From Bradyrhizobium sp. NDS-1 (GTDB taxonomy: Bacteria > Pseudomonadota > Alphaproteobacteria > Rhizobiales > Xanthobacteraceae), in the NCBI RefSeq assembly GCF_032918005.1, contig NZ_CP136628.1, forward strand, positions 6,619,501-6,683,500: 64,000 bases of DNA. Reading direction: 5' to 3'. The translations under genes and the position numbers were made by a program. The notes beneath the pieces were generated by a model that worked only from the letters and a program-made list of their open reading frames with translations, made no database searches and was not told the origin of the DNA. Shown here piece after piece: positions 46,729-56,564 of the stretch. Within the stretch, counting starts at the first letter, position 1. The number at the start of each line of letters is the position of its first letter.

Positions 46729-46985
46729 TCGCGCGCACGCTCTGTGCGTGACGTCGATGCAACAACTGCAAATTCCTTCATGTCGACCATTGCAGCCGCT
46801 CGACAATGGCGCATACTTCGCTCGGGCGGCGCAGCACTTTTCGATTCGAGCATCAAGAAATCGAGCGACCACATGCGGGACAAGGTTCCCGACGTGAAGG
46901 CTGTGACATGCGGCAGATCAAGTCGCGTGCGGCGCCCCAAAAAACCAAGTGGCTCAAGCCCAGGGACATCGGGGACCCATTCTGC

Positions 46986-47261
46986 ATGACACGCACTCAG
47001 ACCATCGCTTCGCTTTTCGTCGTCGCAACCACCGCCATCGCACTCCAGACCTCACCCGGCCTCGCCTTCTCGTCCGAAGCGCAGCAGATGTGCACGGGCG
47101 ATGCGATGCGGCTGTGCTCCGGTGAAATCCCGGACATCCCCAGGGTCAGGGCCTGCATGGTGCGGAACAAGGCGCAAGTCAGCCCCGGCTGCCGCGCCGT
47201 GATGGACCGCGAGGCCGGCGCCGCAACTGCATCGCGCAAGCGGGAAGCGGCGGCGCAGTAG
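46986..47261 (+). CDS. Small secreted four-cysteine protein (copy 2)
   Basis: 91 residues. Signal peptide MTRTQTIASLFVVATTAIAL. Cysteine spacing C-x7-C-x12-C-x11-C exactly as in 46218-46460 (CTGDAMRLC; RACMVRNKAQVSPGC). Longer start at ATG 46908 is possible. Ends in a basic tail REAGAATASRKREAAAQ. Function unknown; paralogue of copy 1 by motif. Confidence 0.7.
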   Translation: MTRTQTIASLFVVATTAIALQTSPGLAFSSEAQQMCTGDAMRLCSGEIPDIPRVRACMVRNKAQVSPGCRAVMDREAGAATASRKREAAAQ

Positions 47262-47278
47262 CGCCGGACCATCCGGTT

Positions 47279-47406
47279 GTCATTCCGGGCGACGCGACGG
47301 GACCGCGCAAAGCGCGGCCCGGAAACGTCGAACCCGGAATCCATTTCTCGACGTCACCCGCTGCACGATGGATTCCGGGTTCGTGCTTCGCACGCCCCGG
47401 AATGAC
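47279..47406. repeat. Dispersed palindromic repeat (GTCATTCCGGG family)
   Basis: TGTCATTCCGGG...CCCCGGAATGACA ends with an inner inverted pair around CCCGGAATCC/GGATTCCGGG. Located between convergent genes. Confidence 0.65.
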
Positions 47407-47415
47407 AGCAGCAGC

Positions 47416-49011
47416 TCAATCGCCCCACTGCGCGAAGGCGTCGTTGAAGGCGCGTTCGCCGGGGGCGCCCTTCTCGATGGCGATGATGGCGCGGCGCTGG
47501 TTGGCATAGACCAGCGGCACGTCGAACCACGAGCGCTCCTTCAGGAGCTGGACGTTGCGGGAGCGGTCGGCGTCGACATTCGACAGGCCGACCAGGAAGA
47601 AGCCGTCGGTGACCTTGACCGCGAGCCCTGCGAGCGGCGTGCCGCGGGCCTGCTCGTTCGACTTCATCAGGATGCCCGGCACGTTGGAGACGCTGCCGCC
47701 GGGAAAATCCGGCGGCAGGATGAAGGTCAGCTCCGCCGTGTGGCTCGCCGGCAGCGAGGAATCGGTGTTGCGGCGGAACGACATCGTCATCTTGAACTTG
47801 CGGTCGGGAATCTCGATGTCGGCGCGCACGGCGACGTCGGCCTTCTGGTTGCCCGACGCCTTGATCGGCTCCAGCCGCCACACCACCGAGCCGACATATT
47901 GCTTGCCCTTCGGATCGGACGGATCCTCGTCGTAGAGCACCACCTTCTGCGCCACCGGCGCGACGGGCTGGTCGCTGGCCGAAGGCTGCCCGACGCGATC
48001 GGGGATCTTCGGCTTGCTCTGCGGCTGCGCCGGAGCGGGCGTGTCCGCCACCTGCGTCGCGGATGGCTTGATAAAGCCGTTGACGATCTGGACCAGCTGC
48101 TTGCCCCAGAGGATGCCGGCGCCGACCAGGATGAGCACGATGCCGACGGCGATCGCGCTCTTGAACGGGAAGGCGGAGCCGGTGCGGACGCGCTTCTTGG
48201 CCTCGCGCTCGGGCGCGATGCGCGGCCGCGGCGAAGACGGCTGCGGCGCGTAGCGCTCCGCCTCCTCGATCGACTCGTCGTAGGAATAGGGCGCCTCGGA
48301 CTCGCCGGCGCGGTTTTCCAGGCTCGGCTCGAGCCGGTCGAATTCCGGCGTGGGCGAGGGCACGTTGGCGTAGGTGCGGCGTGCGGCGCGGCTGGCCTGC
48401 GCGGCAGCGCCGCCGAGATCATTGGCATCGGCCGTGATGTCGCGGAAGCCGCGCACGCCGGGTGCCGGCGGCAGCGGCGGTCCGGCATCAGGCGGACGGC
48501 GCGCACCGGTGCGATCGCGTCCGGCCGGCTCCGGCATAGGTGGCGGGGCAGACGGTCCCGGTTGGCGCGGGGCGTCGAAACGGGGCGCGCGCGGCGGACG
48601 CTGCGCCTCGCCCTGGTCATCGACGTTGAAGGACGGACGGTCGGCCCGGGGCGGCGGCGGAGCCGGACGCGTACGCGGCGGAGGCGGCGAGGCCGCAGCC
48701 GCGTTGCCTTCAGTGGCTCTTGTGCTGGCGCGACGAAAGGCGTCGCCGCTGCTGCCGCTGCGCCCGCCCCCACCGGGGCGCGAGGCCTCGCGGGCACGCT
48801 GGGCAGCCTCCGATTCGACCTTGCGGACGGCCTCCTCCAGCGACAACCTTTCGCGGGTGATCTCGGATTCGGAGAGCGGCGGCTGTACGCTCCGCAACTG
48901 CGCGATCAGGGCCGTGCGCGCCCGCTCATAGAGCGCGCGACGGCTTTCGCCGGGAGCGTTCGGGTCCAGGGCGGCAATAGCGCGGGCGATCAGCGGATAG
49001 TAATCAGCCAT
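47416..49011 (-). CDS. Proline-rich single-pass membrane protein, unknown function
   Basis: 531 residues. A helical N-terminus (MADYYPLIARAIAALDPNAP; SLEEAVRKVESEAAQRAREA), a long Pro/Ala/Arg-rich linker (80-290), one membrane segment (about 297-317, AIAVGIVLILVGAGILWGKQ), and a C-terminal beta-rich domain (about 360-531, QYVGSVVWRLEPIKASGNQK; KMTMSFRRNTDSSLPASHTA). The C-terminal part looks periplasmic. No family assigned; conserved-looking in its two end domains. Confidence 0.75.
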   Translation of the reverse strand: MADYYPLIARAIAALDPNAPGESRRALYERARTALIAQLRSVQPPLSESEITRERLSLEEAVRKVESEAAQRAREASRPGGGGRSGSSGDAFRRASTRATEGNAAAASPPPPRTRPAPPPPRADRPSFNVDDQGEAQRPPRAPRFDAPRQPGPSAPPPMPEPAGRDRTGARRPPDAGPPLPPAPGVRGFRDITADANDLGGAAAQASRAARRTYANVPSPTPEFDRLEPSLENRAGESEAPYSYDESIEEAERYAPQPSSPRPRIAPEREAKKRVRTGSAFPFKSAIAVGIVLILVGAGILWGKQLVQIVNGFIKPSATQVADTPAPAQPQSKPKIPDRVGQPSASDQPVAPVAQKVVLYDEDPSDPKGKQYVGSVVWRLEPIKASGNQKADVAVRADIEIPDRKFKMTMSFRRNTDSSLPASHTAELTFILPPDFPGGSVSNVPGILMKSNEQARGTPLAGLAVKVTDGFFLVGLSNVDADRSRNVQLLKERSWFDVPLVYANQRRAIIAIEKGAPGERAFNDAFAQWGD

Positions 49012-49048
49012 TTCAACTCAACTATACCCGCGTCCTGGTAAGAGATCG

Positions 49049-50341
49049 TTAAGCCTCAAACGGGTTTTGCACCAGGATAGTATCCTCGCGTTCGGGGCTG
49101 GTGGAAAGCAGTGCGACCGGGCACCCCACCAATTCCTCGATCCGCCGGACATATTTGATGGCCTGGGCCGGCAGGTCGGCCCAGGATCGCGCGCTCGCGG
49201 TCGGCTCCTTCCAGCCCTCGATGGTCTCGTAGATCGGCTCGACCCGGGCCTGGGCGCCCTCGCCGGCCGGGAAATGGTCGATCTCCTTGCCGTCGAGCTT
49301 GTAGCCGGTGCAGACCTCGATCGTGTCGAAGCCGTCGAGGATGTCGAGCTTGGTCAGCGCCAGGCCGTTGATGCCGCAGGTGCGGACCGCCTGGCGGACC
49401 AGCACGGCATCGAACCAGCCGCAGCGGCGCGGGCGGCCGGTATTGGTGCCGAACTCGCGGCCGCGCTCGCCGATCTTGCGGCCGGTCTCGTTGTCCTGCT
49501 CGGTCGGGAACGGGCCTTGGCCGACGCGGGTCGTGTAGGCCTTGCACAGGCCGAGCACGTAGCCGACCGCAGCCGGCCCGAGGCCGGCGCCGGTCGCGGC
49601 CTGCGCCGCCACCGTGTTGGACGAGGTGACGTAAGGATAGGTTCCGTGGTCGACGTCGAGCAGCGCGCCCTGCGCGCCCTCGAACAGCATGCGCTTGCCT
49701 TCGCGACGCTTGATGTCGAGCAGCCGCCACACCGTCTCGGCGTAGGGCAGAAGCTGCGGCGCCAGCGCGGTCAGTTCCTTCAGGATATCCTTGCCATCGA
49801 ACTCCGGCAGGTTGAGGCCACGGCGCAGCGCGTTGTGATGCGCCAGCAACCGGTCGATCTTGTGCGGGAGCGTGTCGAGGTCGGCGAGATCCATCAGGCG
49901 GATGGCGCGGCGGCCGACCTTGTCTTCATAGGCCGGGCCGATGCCGCGGCGCGTGGTGCCGATTGCGGTCGCCGCGCTGGCGGATTCGCGGTGCGCATCG
50001 AGCTCGCGGTGCAGCGGCAGGATCAATGTGACGTTTTCCGCAACGCGCAGGTTGTCGGGGCTGATATCGACGCCCTGCGAGCGCAACTTGGTGACCTCGT
50101 CGAGGAAGGCGGCAGGATCGAACACCACGCCATTGCCGATCACCGATAGCTTGCCCTCGCGGAGCACGCCGGACGGCAGCAGCGCGAGCTTGTAGGTCTT
50201 GCCGTTGATGACGAGCGTGTGGCCGGCGTTATGGCCGCCCTGGAAGCGGACGACGATGTCCGCCTGCTCCGACAACCAGTCGACGATCTTGCCCTTCCCT
50301 TCGTCGCCCCATTGGGCGCCGACGACGACAACATTGGCCAT
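49049..50341 (-). CDS. purA: Adenylosuccinate synthetase PurA
   Basis: 430 residues, usual length. [20 protein letters not shown] at the N-terminus carries the GDEGKGK GTP-binding loop (12-18); [25 protein letters not shown] and [20 protein letters not shown] follow. First committed step from IMP to AMP. Single gene, starting 420 bases from the EamA transporter gene. Confidence 0.98.
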   Translation of the reverse strand: MANVVVVGAQWGDEGKGKIVDWLSEQADIVVRFQGGHNAGHTLVINGKTYKLALLPSGVLREGKLSVIGNGVVFDPAAFLDEVTKLRSQGVDISPDNLRVAENVTLILPLHRELDAHRESASAATAIGTTRRGIGPAYEDKVGRRAIRLMDLADLDTLPHKIDRLLAHHNALRRGLNLPEFDGKDILKELTALAPQLLPYAETVWRLLDIKRREGKRMLFEGAQGALLDVDHGTYPYVTSSNTVAAQAATGAGLGPAAVGYVLGLCKAYTTRVGQGPFPTEQDNETGRKIGERGREFGTNTGRPRRCGWFDAVLVRQAVRTCGINGLALTKLDILDGFDTIEVCTGYKLDGKEIDHFPAGEGAQARVEPIYETIEGWKEPTASARSWADLPAQAIKYVRRIEELVGCPVALLSTSPEREDTILVQNPFEA

Positions 50342-50761
50342 TCGCGGGTAATCCTTCGAAGATTTCTCTGTAGGTGGTATGATCCGAACAGAAAACCGGG
50401 ACCCACTTTTCCGGGATCATGCCTGCGCCCAGCCCAATTCCCGGCCCAAGGCCGATCACACGCGAGGCAGCCCAACCGGATAAAGGAAGCAGCCTCTCTA
50501 GGCAAGCAAGAACCGGACTTTTTCAGGGCTTCGAGGCCGCTCCAAGCCTTTGATATCCCCGGAAAATCCAGAAACCTTCGCCGTCGGCGCGCTCCCTTCG
50601 ACCAAAGCGTAAGAGGCTCGATCCGCCGCTGCATGGTCGCGATGCATCCGGCCCCGTTGAAGCAACTTCGATTTCCGTGTCTTTGGACAGCGCCGGGCGA
50701 TCAGCCGGCCCGGATCCCGCCGGGCCGGAAGCCTCGGTGTACGCGGGGCCCACCAGACACA
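50342..50761. other. Intergenic region between purA and an EamA transporter gene
   Basis: 420 bases with no gene. It holds one short palindrome at 50379-50420 (ATGATCCGAACAG, then TCCGGGATCAT), a dispersed-element type. The frame extending from 50219 into the transporter is not conserved before ATG 50762. Confidence 0.4.
50379..50420. repeat. Short palindrome (ATGATCCG/CGGGATCAT)
   Basis: ATGATCCG...GGAAAA-type ends: ATGATCCGAACAGAAAACCGG faces CCCACTTTTCCGGGATCAT as an imperfect inverted repeat. Likely a dispersed element; position in the purA leader. Confidence 0.45.
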
Positions 50762-51694
50762 ATGTCCGCCACCGGTCAAACTACCAGCGCGGAAACATCC
50801 GGTCATAGCTGGATCGCCAACCAGCCTTATCTGCTGCTCAGCATCACCGCGCTGTGCTGGGCCGGCAACGCCATCGTCGGGCGCCTCGCCGCCGGCCACA
50901 TCCCGCCGGTCACGCTGTCGTTCCTGCGCTGGTTCTTCGCCTTCCTGCTGGTGCTGCCGTTCGCCTGGAAGCATCTCGCGCAGGACTGGCCCGCGATCCG
51001 CGGCAAGCTCGGCCTGATGGTCACGCTGTCTGTCGCCGGCATCGGCGCCTTCAACACGCTGCAATATTGGGCGCTGGAACATACCCAGGCCCTCAACACG
51101 CTGCTGCTGCAGTCATCCGCGCCGCTGATCGTGGCGCTGTGGTCGCTGGCCATCCTCGGCATCAGGCTCACCGCGGCGCAGGCGTTCGGCGTGCTGCTGT
51201 CGATGTGCGGCGTGCTCACGATCCTGCTGCACGGCGATTTCACCACGCTTTCGAGCATCGAGTTCAACAAGGGCGATCTCATCTTCATCGGCGCGCTAGT
51301 GATCTTCGGGCTGTATTCGGTGCTGAGCCTGAAGCGTCCGCCGATGCACGGCCTGTCGTTCCTCGCCTTCACCTTCGGGGTCGGCGCCGCCTGCCTCATT
51401 CCGCTGGAGATCTGGGAATTGTACGCGCGCCCGGTCATGAAGCTCGACGGGCCGAATCTCTTGACGCTGTTCTACGTCGCGGTGTTTCCCTCGACGCTCG
51501 CCTATCTCTGCTTCAATCGCGGCGTGCGCCTGATCGGCGCCAACCGCGCCGCGCCGTTCTTCCACGTCGTGCCGGTGTTCGGCTCGATCATGGCGATGTT
51601 TTTTCTGGGCGAACTCCCCCAGGCGTTCCACTTCATCGGTTTTGCATTGGTGCTGTCGGGCGTGTTCGTGGCGTCGCGGACGCAGGCGAGTTGA
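50762..51694 (+). CDS. EamA-type (DMT family) transporter, copy 1
   Basis: 310 residues, ten predicted membrane segments in two EamA halves. ATG 50762 starts just before NQPYLLLSITALCWAGNAIV. The second-half motif FPSTLAYLCFNRGVRLIGAN, then RAAPFFHVVPVFGSIMAM is typical. Drug or metabolite exporter of unknown substrate. Paralogue of 52360-53289 with a DUF1330 gene between them on the other strand. Confidence 0.9.
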   Translation: MSATGQTTSAETSGHSWIANQPYLLLSITALCWAGNAIVGRLAAGHIPPVTLSFLRWFFAFLLVLPFAWKHLAQDWPAIRGKLGLMVTLSVAGIGAFNTLQYWALEHTQALNTLLLQSSAPLIVALWSLAILGIRLTAAQAFGVLLSMCGVLTILLHGDFTTLSSIEFNKGDLIFIGALVIFGLYSVLSLKRPPMHGLSFLAFTFGVGAACLIPLEIWELYARPVMKLDGPNLLTLFYVAVFPSTLAYLCFNRGVRLIGANRAAPFFHVVPVFGSIMAMFFLGELPQAFHFIGFALVLSGVFVASRTQAS

Positions 51695-51702
51695 ATTCTT
51701 CC

Positions 51703-51841
51703 TTCTCCCCTTGCGGGAGAAGGTGGCGCGAAGCGCCGGATGAGGGGTTCTCTCCACTCGCGCGATTGTCCGTGAGGAGAGAACCCCTCACCCGTCTCGC
51801 CGCTATCGCGGCGAGCCACCCTCTCCCACAAGGGGAGAGGG
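51703..51841. repeat. Dispersed hairpin repeat (TTCTCCCC/GGGGAGAGG family)
   Basis: TTCTCCCCTTGCGGGAGAA hairpin, GAGGGGTTCTC/GAGAACCCCTC inverted repeat, CGCCGCTATCGCGGCG hairpin and CCTCTCCCACAAGGGGAGAGG at the end. Lies between convergent genes. Confidence 0.65.
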
Positions 51842-51864
51842 AAAGAGCCGCGCCACAGACATTC

Positions 51865-52266
51865 CTACTTCGTCCTGAACTTGCTGTACGCCTCGCTGGT
51901 CGCAATGATCACGTGCTGGGCGCAGCCATTGAGGCGGTGCGGGTCGGCTTCGCGCTCGTAGGCTTCGGAGGTCATCATGTCGAGGAAGGCCGCGACGGTC
52001 GGATAATAGACCAGCGCCACAAAGTCCCAGTCGTTGCCGGCGTGCGGTCCGAGCGCGATGGCCTTCGCCTCGCCGGTCCAGAGCAAGGTGCCGCCGCGCG
52101 CCTTGATCATCGGGACGGTGATCGCGCTGTAGCGCAAGTATGCGTCCCAGCCGGATCCGTCGCCGTCACGCGAGCGCGCGTGGAAACGCATCAGGTTCAA
52201 CATCACCACCGGCGACTGTGGATCGATCTGCTCCAGCCCCTCGATGTTCAACATATTAACCGCCAA
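51865..52266 (-). CDS. DUF1330 family protein
   Basis: 133 residues. The start is uncertain: GTG 52272 is immediately behind GAGGAGG, TTG 52266 has five-base spacing, ATG 52254 is far. The body VVMLNLMRFHARSRDGDGSG, WDAYLRYSAITVPMIKARGG and DWDFVALVYYPTVAAFLDMM is DUF1330/ABM-like (ferredoxin-type dimer). Function unknown. Flanked by two EamA transporters. Confidence 0.78.
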   Translation of the reverse strand: MAVNMLNIEGLEQIDPQSPVVMLNLMRFHARSRDGDGSGWDAYLRYSAITVPMIKARGGTLLWTGEAKAIALGPHAGNDWDFVALVYYPTVAAFLDMMTSEAYEREADPHRLNGCAQHVIIATSEAYSKFRTK

Positions 52267-52359
52267 AGCCACCTCCTCGGGTCATGCCTGCATTGTAGCA
52301 TTGCGGCGCTGTGACTTGTGCCACGACGCCAATCCGGCGCAAGCTCGTAAGCAACGCCA

Positions 52360-53289
52360 ATGACGATCGCTTCGCCCGCGCCAAAGGCCTCCAATCCGGC
52401 CAATTGGCTCAACAACCAGCCTTACTTGCTGCTGAGCCTGACCTCGCTGTTCTGGGCCGGCAATATCGTGCTCGCGCGCCATGTCGGCGCACATGTGCCG
52501 CCGCTGACGGTGACTACGATTCGCTGGTTCGGCGTGTTCCTGATCCTGTTGCCGTTCGCCTGGCCGCACCTGAAGAGCGACTGGCCTGCCTTGCGCAGGA
52601 GCCTGCCTCTGATGCTGTTCCTGTCGCTGGTGGGCTTTGCCTTCAACAACGCGATCTCGTACTGGGCGATGCAGTACACGGAGGCGTTGAACGCGCTGCT
52701 GATCCAGTCGGCAGGCCCCCTGTTCGTGGCGCTGTGGTCGCTGGTGCTGTTCGGCGTGCGGCTGACGGGTGCGCAGCTCGCCGGCATCGCAATCTCGCTG
52801 CTCGGCGTGCTCGTCATCATCCTGCGCGGCGATTTCGCCGCGCTCGCGAGCATCAGCTTCAACCGGGGCGACCTCATGTTCGCCTCCTCGCTGGTGGCGT
52901 TCGGACTCTACTCGGTGTTCATCCCGCGGCGGCCGAAGATCCACCAGCTCTCCTTTCTGGCCTTCACCACCTGCTGCGGCGCGACGATGCTGCTGCCCAC
53001 AGCGATATGGGAGGCGGCCAGCGGCCGCGTGCTGCATTTCGACGGGATCACGCTGGCGACGATGGGCTACATCCTGATCTTCCCTTCGACGCTGGCCTAT
53101 CTCTTCTTCAACCGCGGTGTGGCGCTGATCGGGCCGAACCGGGCGGCGCCGTTCTTCCATCTGGTGCCGGTGTTCGGCTCCGCGATGGCGATCCTGCTGC
53201 TCGGCGAAGCGCTGCGGCCGTTCCACCTGATCGGCTACGCGCTGGTGCTCGCCGGCGTCGTGATCGCCTCGCGCCAGGGTTCGGCGTGA
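52360..53289 (+). CDS. EamA-type (DMT family) transporter, copy 2
   Basis: 309 residues, ten predicted membrane segments. Shares with copy 1 NQPYLLLSLTSLFWAGNIVL and FPSTLAYLFFNRGVALIGPN, NRAAPFFHLVPVFGSAMAIL. Probably a duplication that diverged. Substrate unknown. Confidence 0.9.
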   Translation: MTIASPAPKASNPANWLNNQPYLLLSLTSLFWAGNIVLARHVGAHVPPLTVTTIRWFGVFLILLPFAWPHLKSDWPALRRSLPLMLFLSLVGFAFNNAISYWAMQYTEALNALLIQSAGPLFVALWSLVLFGVRLTGAQLAGIAISLLGVLVIILRGDFAALASISFNRGDLMFASSLVAFGLYSVFIPRRPKIHQLSFLAFTTCCGATMLLPTAIWEAASGRVLHFDGITLATMGYILIFPSTLAYLFFNRGVALIGPNRAAPFFHLVPVFGSAMAILLLGEALRPFHLIGYALVLAGVVIASRQGSA

Positions 53290-53318
53290 AATAATTCCGC
53301 GGGGCGGACGCTGCGGGC

Positions 53319-53375
53319 TCGTGTCCCGGACGCGCTGCAGCGTGCAACGCTGCTGCGCCGCGTCCGGGGCACGAG
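53319..53375. repeat. Short dispersed palindrome (GTCCCGGAC family, copy 2)
   Basis: CTCGTGTCCCGGAC at one end and GTCCGGGGCACGAG at the other, with GCAGCGTGCAACGCTGC inside. Related to 1928-1984. Confidence 0.6.
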
Positions 53376-53449
53376 ACAAACTCCCGTCTTCCGGTTTCGG
53401 ATCAGAGAAGCTAGGTTCCCGGCTAACCAAGAAGAGGGAACGTCCAGAC

Positions 53450-54427
53450 ATGATTTCAGCGTTGATTCGAAACCTGCGCGCCGTGGCCACGGCCGCGCTC
53501 TGTCTCGCCGCCGCATCCGCGGCTCAGGCCGACAATTATCCCAGCCGCAACATCACGCTGGTGCTGCCGTTCGCGGCCGGCAGCGGCACCGACACCACGA
53601 CGCGGCTGATTTCGCAGCAACTGTCGCAGGCGCTCGGCGTCGGTATCGTGATCGAGAACAAGGCCGGCGCCAACGGCATGCTGGCCGCGACCTATGTCGC
53701 AAAGGCCGCCCCCGACGGCTACACGCTGCTGGTGACCACCAACACCACGCATTCGGCCAATCCCTATTTGCTCAAGAGCCTCACTTACGATCCGGTCAAG
53801 GATTTTACCCCGATCGCGCGCACCGGCGATCTGCCCTTCATGCTGGTGGTCAATCCGGAAGTGCCGGCCAAGACCGTCGGCGAGCTCGTCGCCTATGGCA
53901 AGGCCAATCCGGGCAAGCTGAGCTACGCCTCGGGATCGTCCTCGGCGATCGTGTCGGGCGCAACCTTTGCGCATAATGCCGGGCTCGACCTGCTGCACGT
54001 GCCCTACAAGAGCTCGCCGCCGGCGCTCAACGACGTCATGGGCGGCCGCGTGTCGATGATGTTCGTGGACATCCTGACAGGCCTGCCGCACGTCAACGGG
54101 AATGCGCTGCGCGCGCTCGCGGTCACCACCAAGGACCGCTCGCCACTGGTGCCGCATCTGCCCTCGATGCAGGAGGCCGGCGTGCCTGATTTCGACATCT
54201 CGTCCTGGCAAGGCTATTTCGGTCCCGCCGGCATGCCCAAGGAGATCGTGGTGCGCCTCAACGCCGAGATCAGGAAGATCGTCGAGAATCCCGAGATCAA
54301 GGCCAAGCTCGCCACGCTCGGCATGGACGCGTTCTCAGGGACGCCGGAGCAGCTCGGCACGTTCGTCAACGAGCAGCTCGTGCTGTGGGAGAAGCTGATC
54401 ACCAACGCGAAGATCGAGAAGCAGTAG
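53450..54427 (+). CDS. TctC-family (Bug) tripartite tricarboxylate binding protein
   Basis: 325 residues. Signal peptide MISALIRNLRAVATAALCLA. Bug receptor segments: DNYPSRNITLVLPFAAGSGT, GVGIVIENKAGANGMLAATYVA, PDGYTLLVTTNTTHSANPYL and VPYKSSPPALNDVMGGRVSM. Periplasmic solute receptor; no tctA/B genes nearby, as often for these receptors. Confidence 0.9.
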   Translation: MISALIRNLRAVATAALCLAAASAAQADNYPSRNITLVLPFAAGSGTDTTTRLISQQLSQALGVGIVIENKAGANGMLAATYVAKAAPDGYTLLVTTNTTHSANPYLLKSLTYDPVKDFTPIARTGDLPFMLVVNPEVPAKTVGELVAYGKANPGKLSYASGSSSAIVSGATFAHNAGLDLLHVPYKSSPPALNDVMGGRVSMMFVDILTGLPHVNGNALRALAVTTKDRSPLVPHLPSMQEAGVPDFDISSWQGYFGPAGMPKEIVVRLNAEIRKIVENPEIKAKLATLGMDAFSGTPEQLGTFVNEQLVLWEKLITNAKIEKQ

Positions 54428-54443
54428 AGTCCGCCACTGCTAC

Positions 54444-54544
54444 TGTCATCGCCCGCGTAGGCGGGCGATCCAGTACTCCGAGACGGCGCGGCTGGAACCG
54501 AGAAGCTGCGGCGTACTGGATGCCCCGCCTTCGCGGGGCATGAC
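54444..54544. repeat. Dispersed palindromic repeat, family B (copy 2)
   Basis: CGCCCGCGTAGGCGGGCG and CCCCGCCTTCGCGGGG hairpins bracket a GATCCAGTAC...GTACTGGAT inverted repeat, as in copy 1 at 2208-2310. Confidence 0.75.
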
Positions 54545-54618
54545 GGGCGAGAGGATGGAAAAAGGTGGGCACGATGCTTTCGCGTCTTTGCCCACCTTAC
54601 GAATTCAGCGCAGGAAAC

Positions 54619-56304
54619 TTACGCCGCACGCACCTTGGCGAGGAAGCCGTCCACCGCGTTGCGCAAGGCGCCGGACTGGCTGTCCAGCTCGCGGGCATTG
54701 GTGAGCACGTCGGTGGCCGCGCTGCCGGTCGCTTCCGCTGCCGAGGTGACGCTGCCGATATTGGCGTTGATCTCGCTCGAGCCGGTTGCGACCGACTGAA
54801 TGTTGCGGGCGATCTCGCGGGTCGCCTCCCCCTGCTGCTCGATCGATGCGGAAATGCCCGCGGTGATCTCGCTCATCTCGGCGATGGTCTGGGTGATGCC
54901 GGAGATGGCCGTGACCGCATCGCTGGTCGAGGTCTGCATCGCCGCGACCTGCGCGGAGATCTCCTCGGTCGCCTTGGCGGTCTGGTTGGCGAGCGCCTTG
55001 ACCTCGGAGGCGACGACGGCGAAGCCACGCCCGGACTCACCGGCGCGGGCCGCTTCGATGGTGGCATTGAGCGCGAGCAGATTGGTCTGCGCCGCGATCG
55101 AGTGGATCAGCTTGACGACCTCGCCGATCTTCTCGGCGCCGGTCGAGAGCACCTGCACCGTGGCATTGGTGCGTTCGGCGTCGCTGACGGCGCGGCTCGC
55201 GACTTCCGTCGAGCGCGTCACCTGGCGGGAGATTTCCGCAACCGAGCTCGACAGCTCTTCGGCGGCCGCGGCGACCGTGCCGACATTGCCGGAGGCCTTT
55301 TGCGAGGCAGCGCCGACCGTCGCCGCACGCGACGAGGCATCACTGGCGGTCGCGGTCATCGACTGCGCCGTCGTCTGCATGCCGGCCGCGGCCGAGGAGA
55401 CCGAGCGGACGATGCCGTTGACGCTGCGTTCGAAGTCGTTGGCCAGCTCCTCCATCGCATTGCGGCGTTCCGCCGCGGCCCGCTGCTGTGCAGCCGCCTC
55501 GGTCTGCTCGAGCTCGCGAATCTTCTCCGCATTGGTCTTGAAGATCTGGACCGTCGCGGCCATCGCGCCGATCTCGTCGCCGCGGCCGACGCCCGGGATA
55601 TCCCCCTCCAGTCTGCCGTCGGCGAGCTCCTTCATGCGGGTCCCGAGCAGGCTCAGCGGCCGGCTGATACTGCGGCCGATCAGCCAGGCGACGGCGCCGG
55701 CCACGAGCATGATGCCCATCAGGGAGAGACCGAGCAGCCAGGCCACCGGCGCCAGCTTGGCATCGAGGTCATCGAGATATGCCCCTGTGCCGACGAACAT
55801 GTTCCAGCCGGGAATCGCCACGGCATAGGACAGCTTGCGGGTAACTTCCTTCTCGCCGGGGCGATTATATTCGTACCGCAGCGTGACGTCGCCTTTGGCA
55901 GCGACACCGTCGCGCAGCTCGCGCGCGAGCTTGCGGCCGTTGGTTTCGATGTCGAGGCGGTTGGTGCCGTGCTGCTTCGGGTCGGGCGTCAGCACGGCGA
56001 CCCCTTCCATCGTATAGGCGAATATGTAGCCCGAGCCTTTATCATAGGTCATCGAGCTGCCGCGACGGACGAACTCCGCGATCGCCGCGTCCTTGGTGAG
56101 CTGACCAGCATCGACCTGCTTTTGCAGACCGAGCGCCATGTTCCGCGACATTTCGACCATGGCTCTGGTCTGCTCCAAGCGGGCGTCGACCAATTCCCGC
56201 CGCATCAAGTGCGCTGCCAACAGGCCAGCGACGCAGAGTCCGAGCAGGGCCACGCCGACAAGGATGCCCAGCTTGGGGGCGATCTTCAGATTGCTCAACT
56301 TCAC
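54619..56304 (-). CDS. Methyl-accepting chemotaxis protein with Cache sensor
   Basis: 561 residues. GTG 56304 is used (GGAG seven bases upstream) rather than the longer frame. Two membrane segments (about 10-32 and 190-210) enclose a periplasmic single-Cache domain ([20 protein letters not shown]). HAMP about 210-265, then the MA signalling domain with tip [37 protein letters not shown]. No C-terminal methyltransferase-binding pentapeptide. Couples a periplasmic ligand to flagellar control. Confidence 0.9.
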   Translation of the reverse strand: MKLSNLKIAPKLGILVGVALLGLCVAGLLAAHLMRRELVDARLEQTRAMVEMSRNMALGLQKQVDAGQLTKDAAIAEFVRRGSSMTYDKGSGYIFAYTMEGVAVLTPDPKQHGTNRLDIETNGRKLARELRDGVAAKGDVTLRYEYNRPGEKEVTRKLSYAVAIPGWNMFVGTGAYLDDLDAKLAPVAWLLGLSLMGIMLVAGAVAWLIGRSISRPLSLLGTRMKELADGRLEGDIPGVGRGDEIGAMAATVQIFKTNAEKIRELEQTEAAAQQRAAAERRNAMEELANDFERSVNGIVRSVSSAAAGMQTTAQSMTATASDASSRAATVGAASQKASGNVGTVAAAAEELSSSVAEISRQVTRSTEVASRAVSDAERTNATVQVLSTGAEKIGEVVKLIHSIAAQTNLLALNATIEAARAGESGRGFAVVASEVKALANQTAKATEEISAQVAAMQTSTSDAVTAISGITQTIAEMSEITAGISASIEQQGEATREIARNIQSVATGSSEINANIGSVTSAAEATGSAATDVLTNARELDSQSGALRNAVDGFLAKVRAA

Positions 56305-56564
56305 GGGATGGCTCCGGCAATAAGGGGATACGGGCACGCGACCAGATCGATCAAAATCAAATCAACTTTTATTGGCCGACCCCTTAGCAAGTTACTTACG
56401 CGCCTCCGTAGAAGCCCGGACGCAGGCGCGGAAACCGGCAACTTATCTCCGGCCCGACAACCGGGAATTGTAGGCCATCACCTCGATTTCGCGTAAAAGA
56501 CGTAAAGACCCACCCGCGGAGGCGGGTCACAACAAGAACCGACAAACCAAATCGGGAGCAAGAA

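Noticed and set aside
51703..51841. Possible CRISPR-like repeat run
   Set aside because: Repeats here are nested palindromes, not equal direct repeats with unique spacers; no cas genes in the window.
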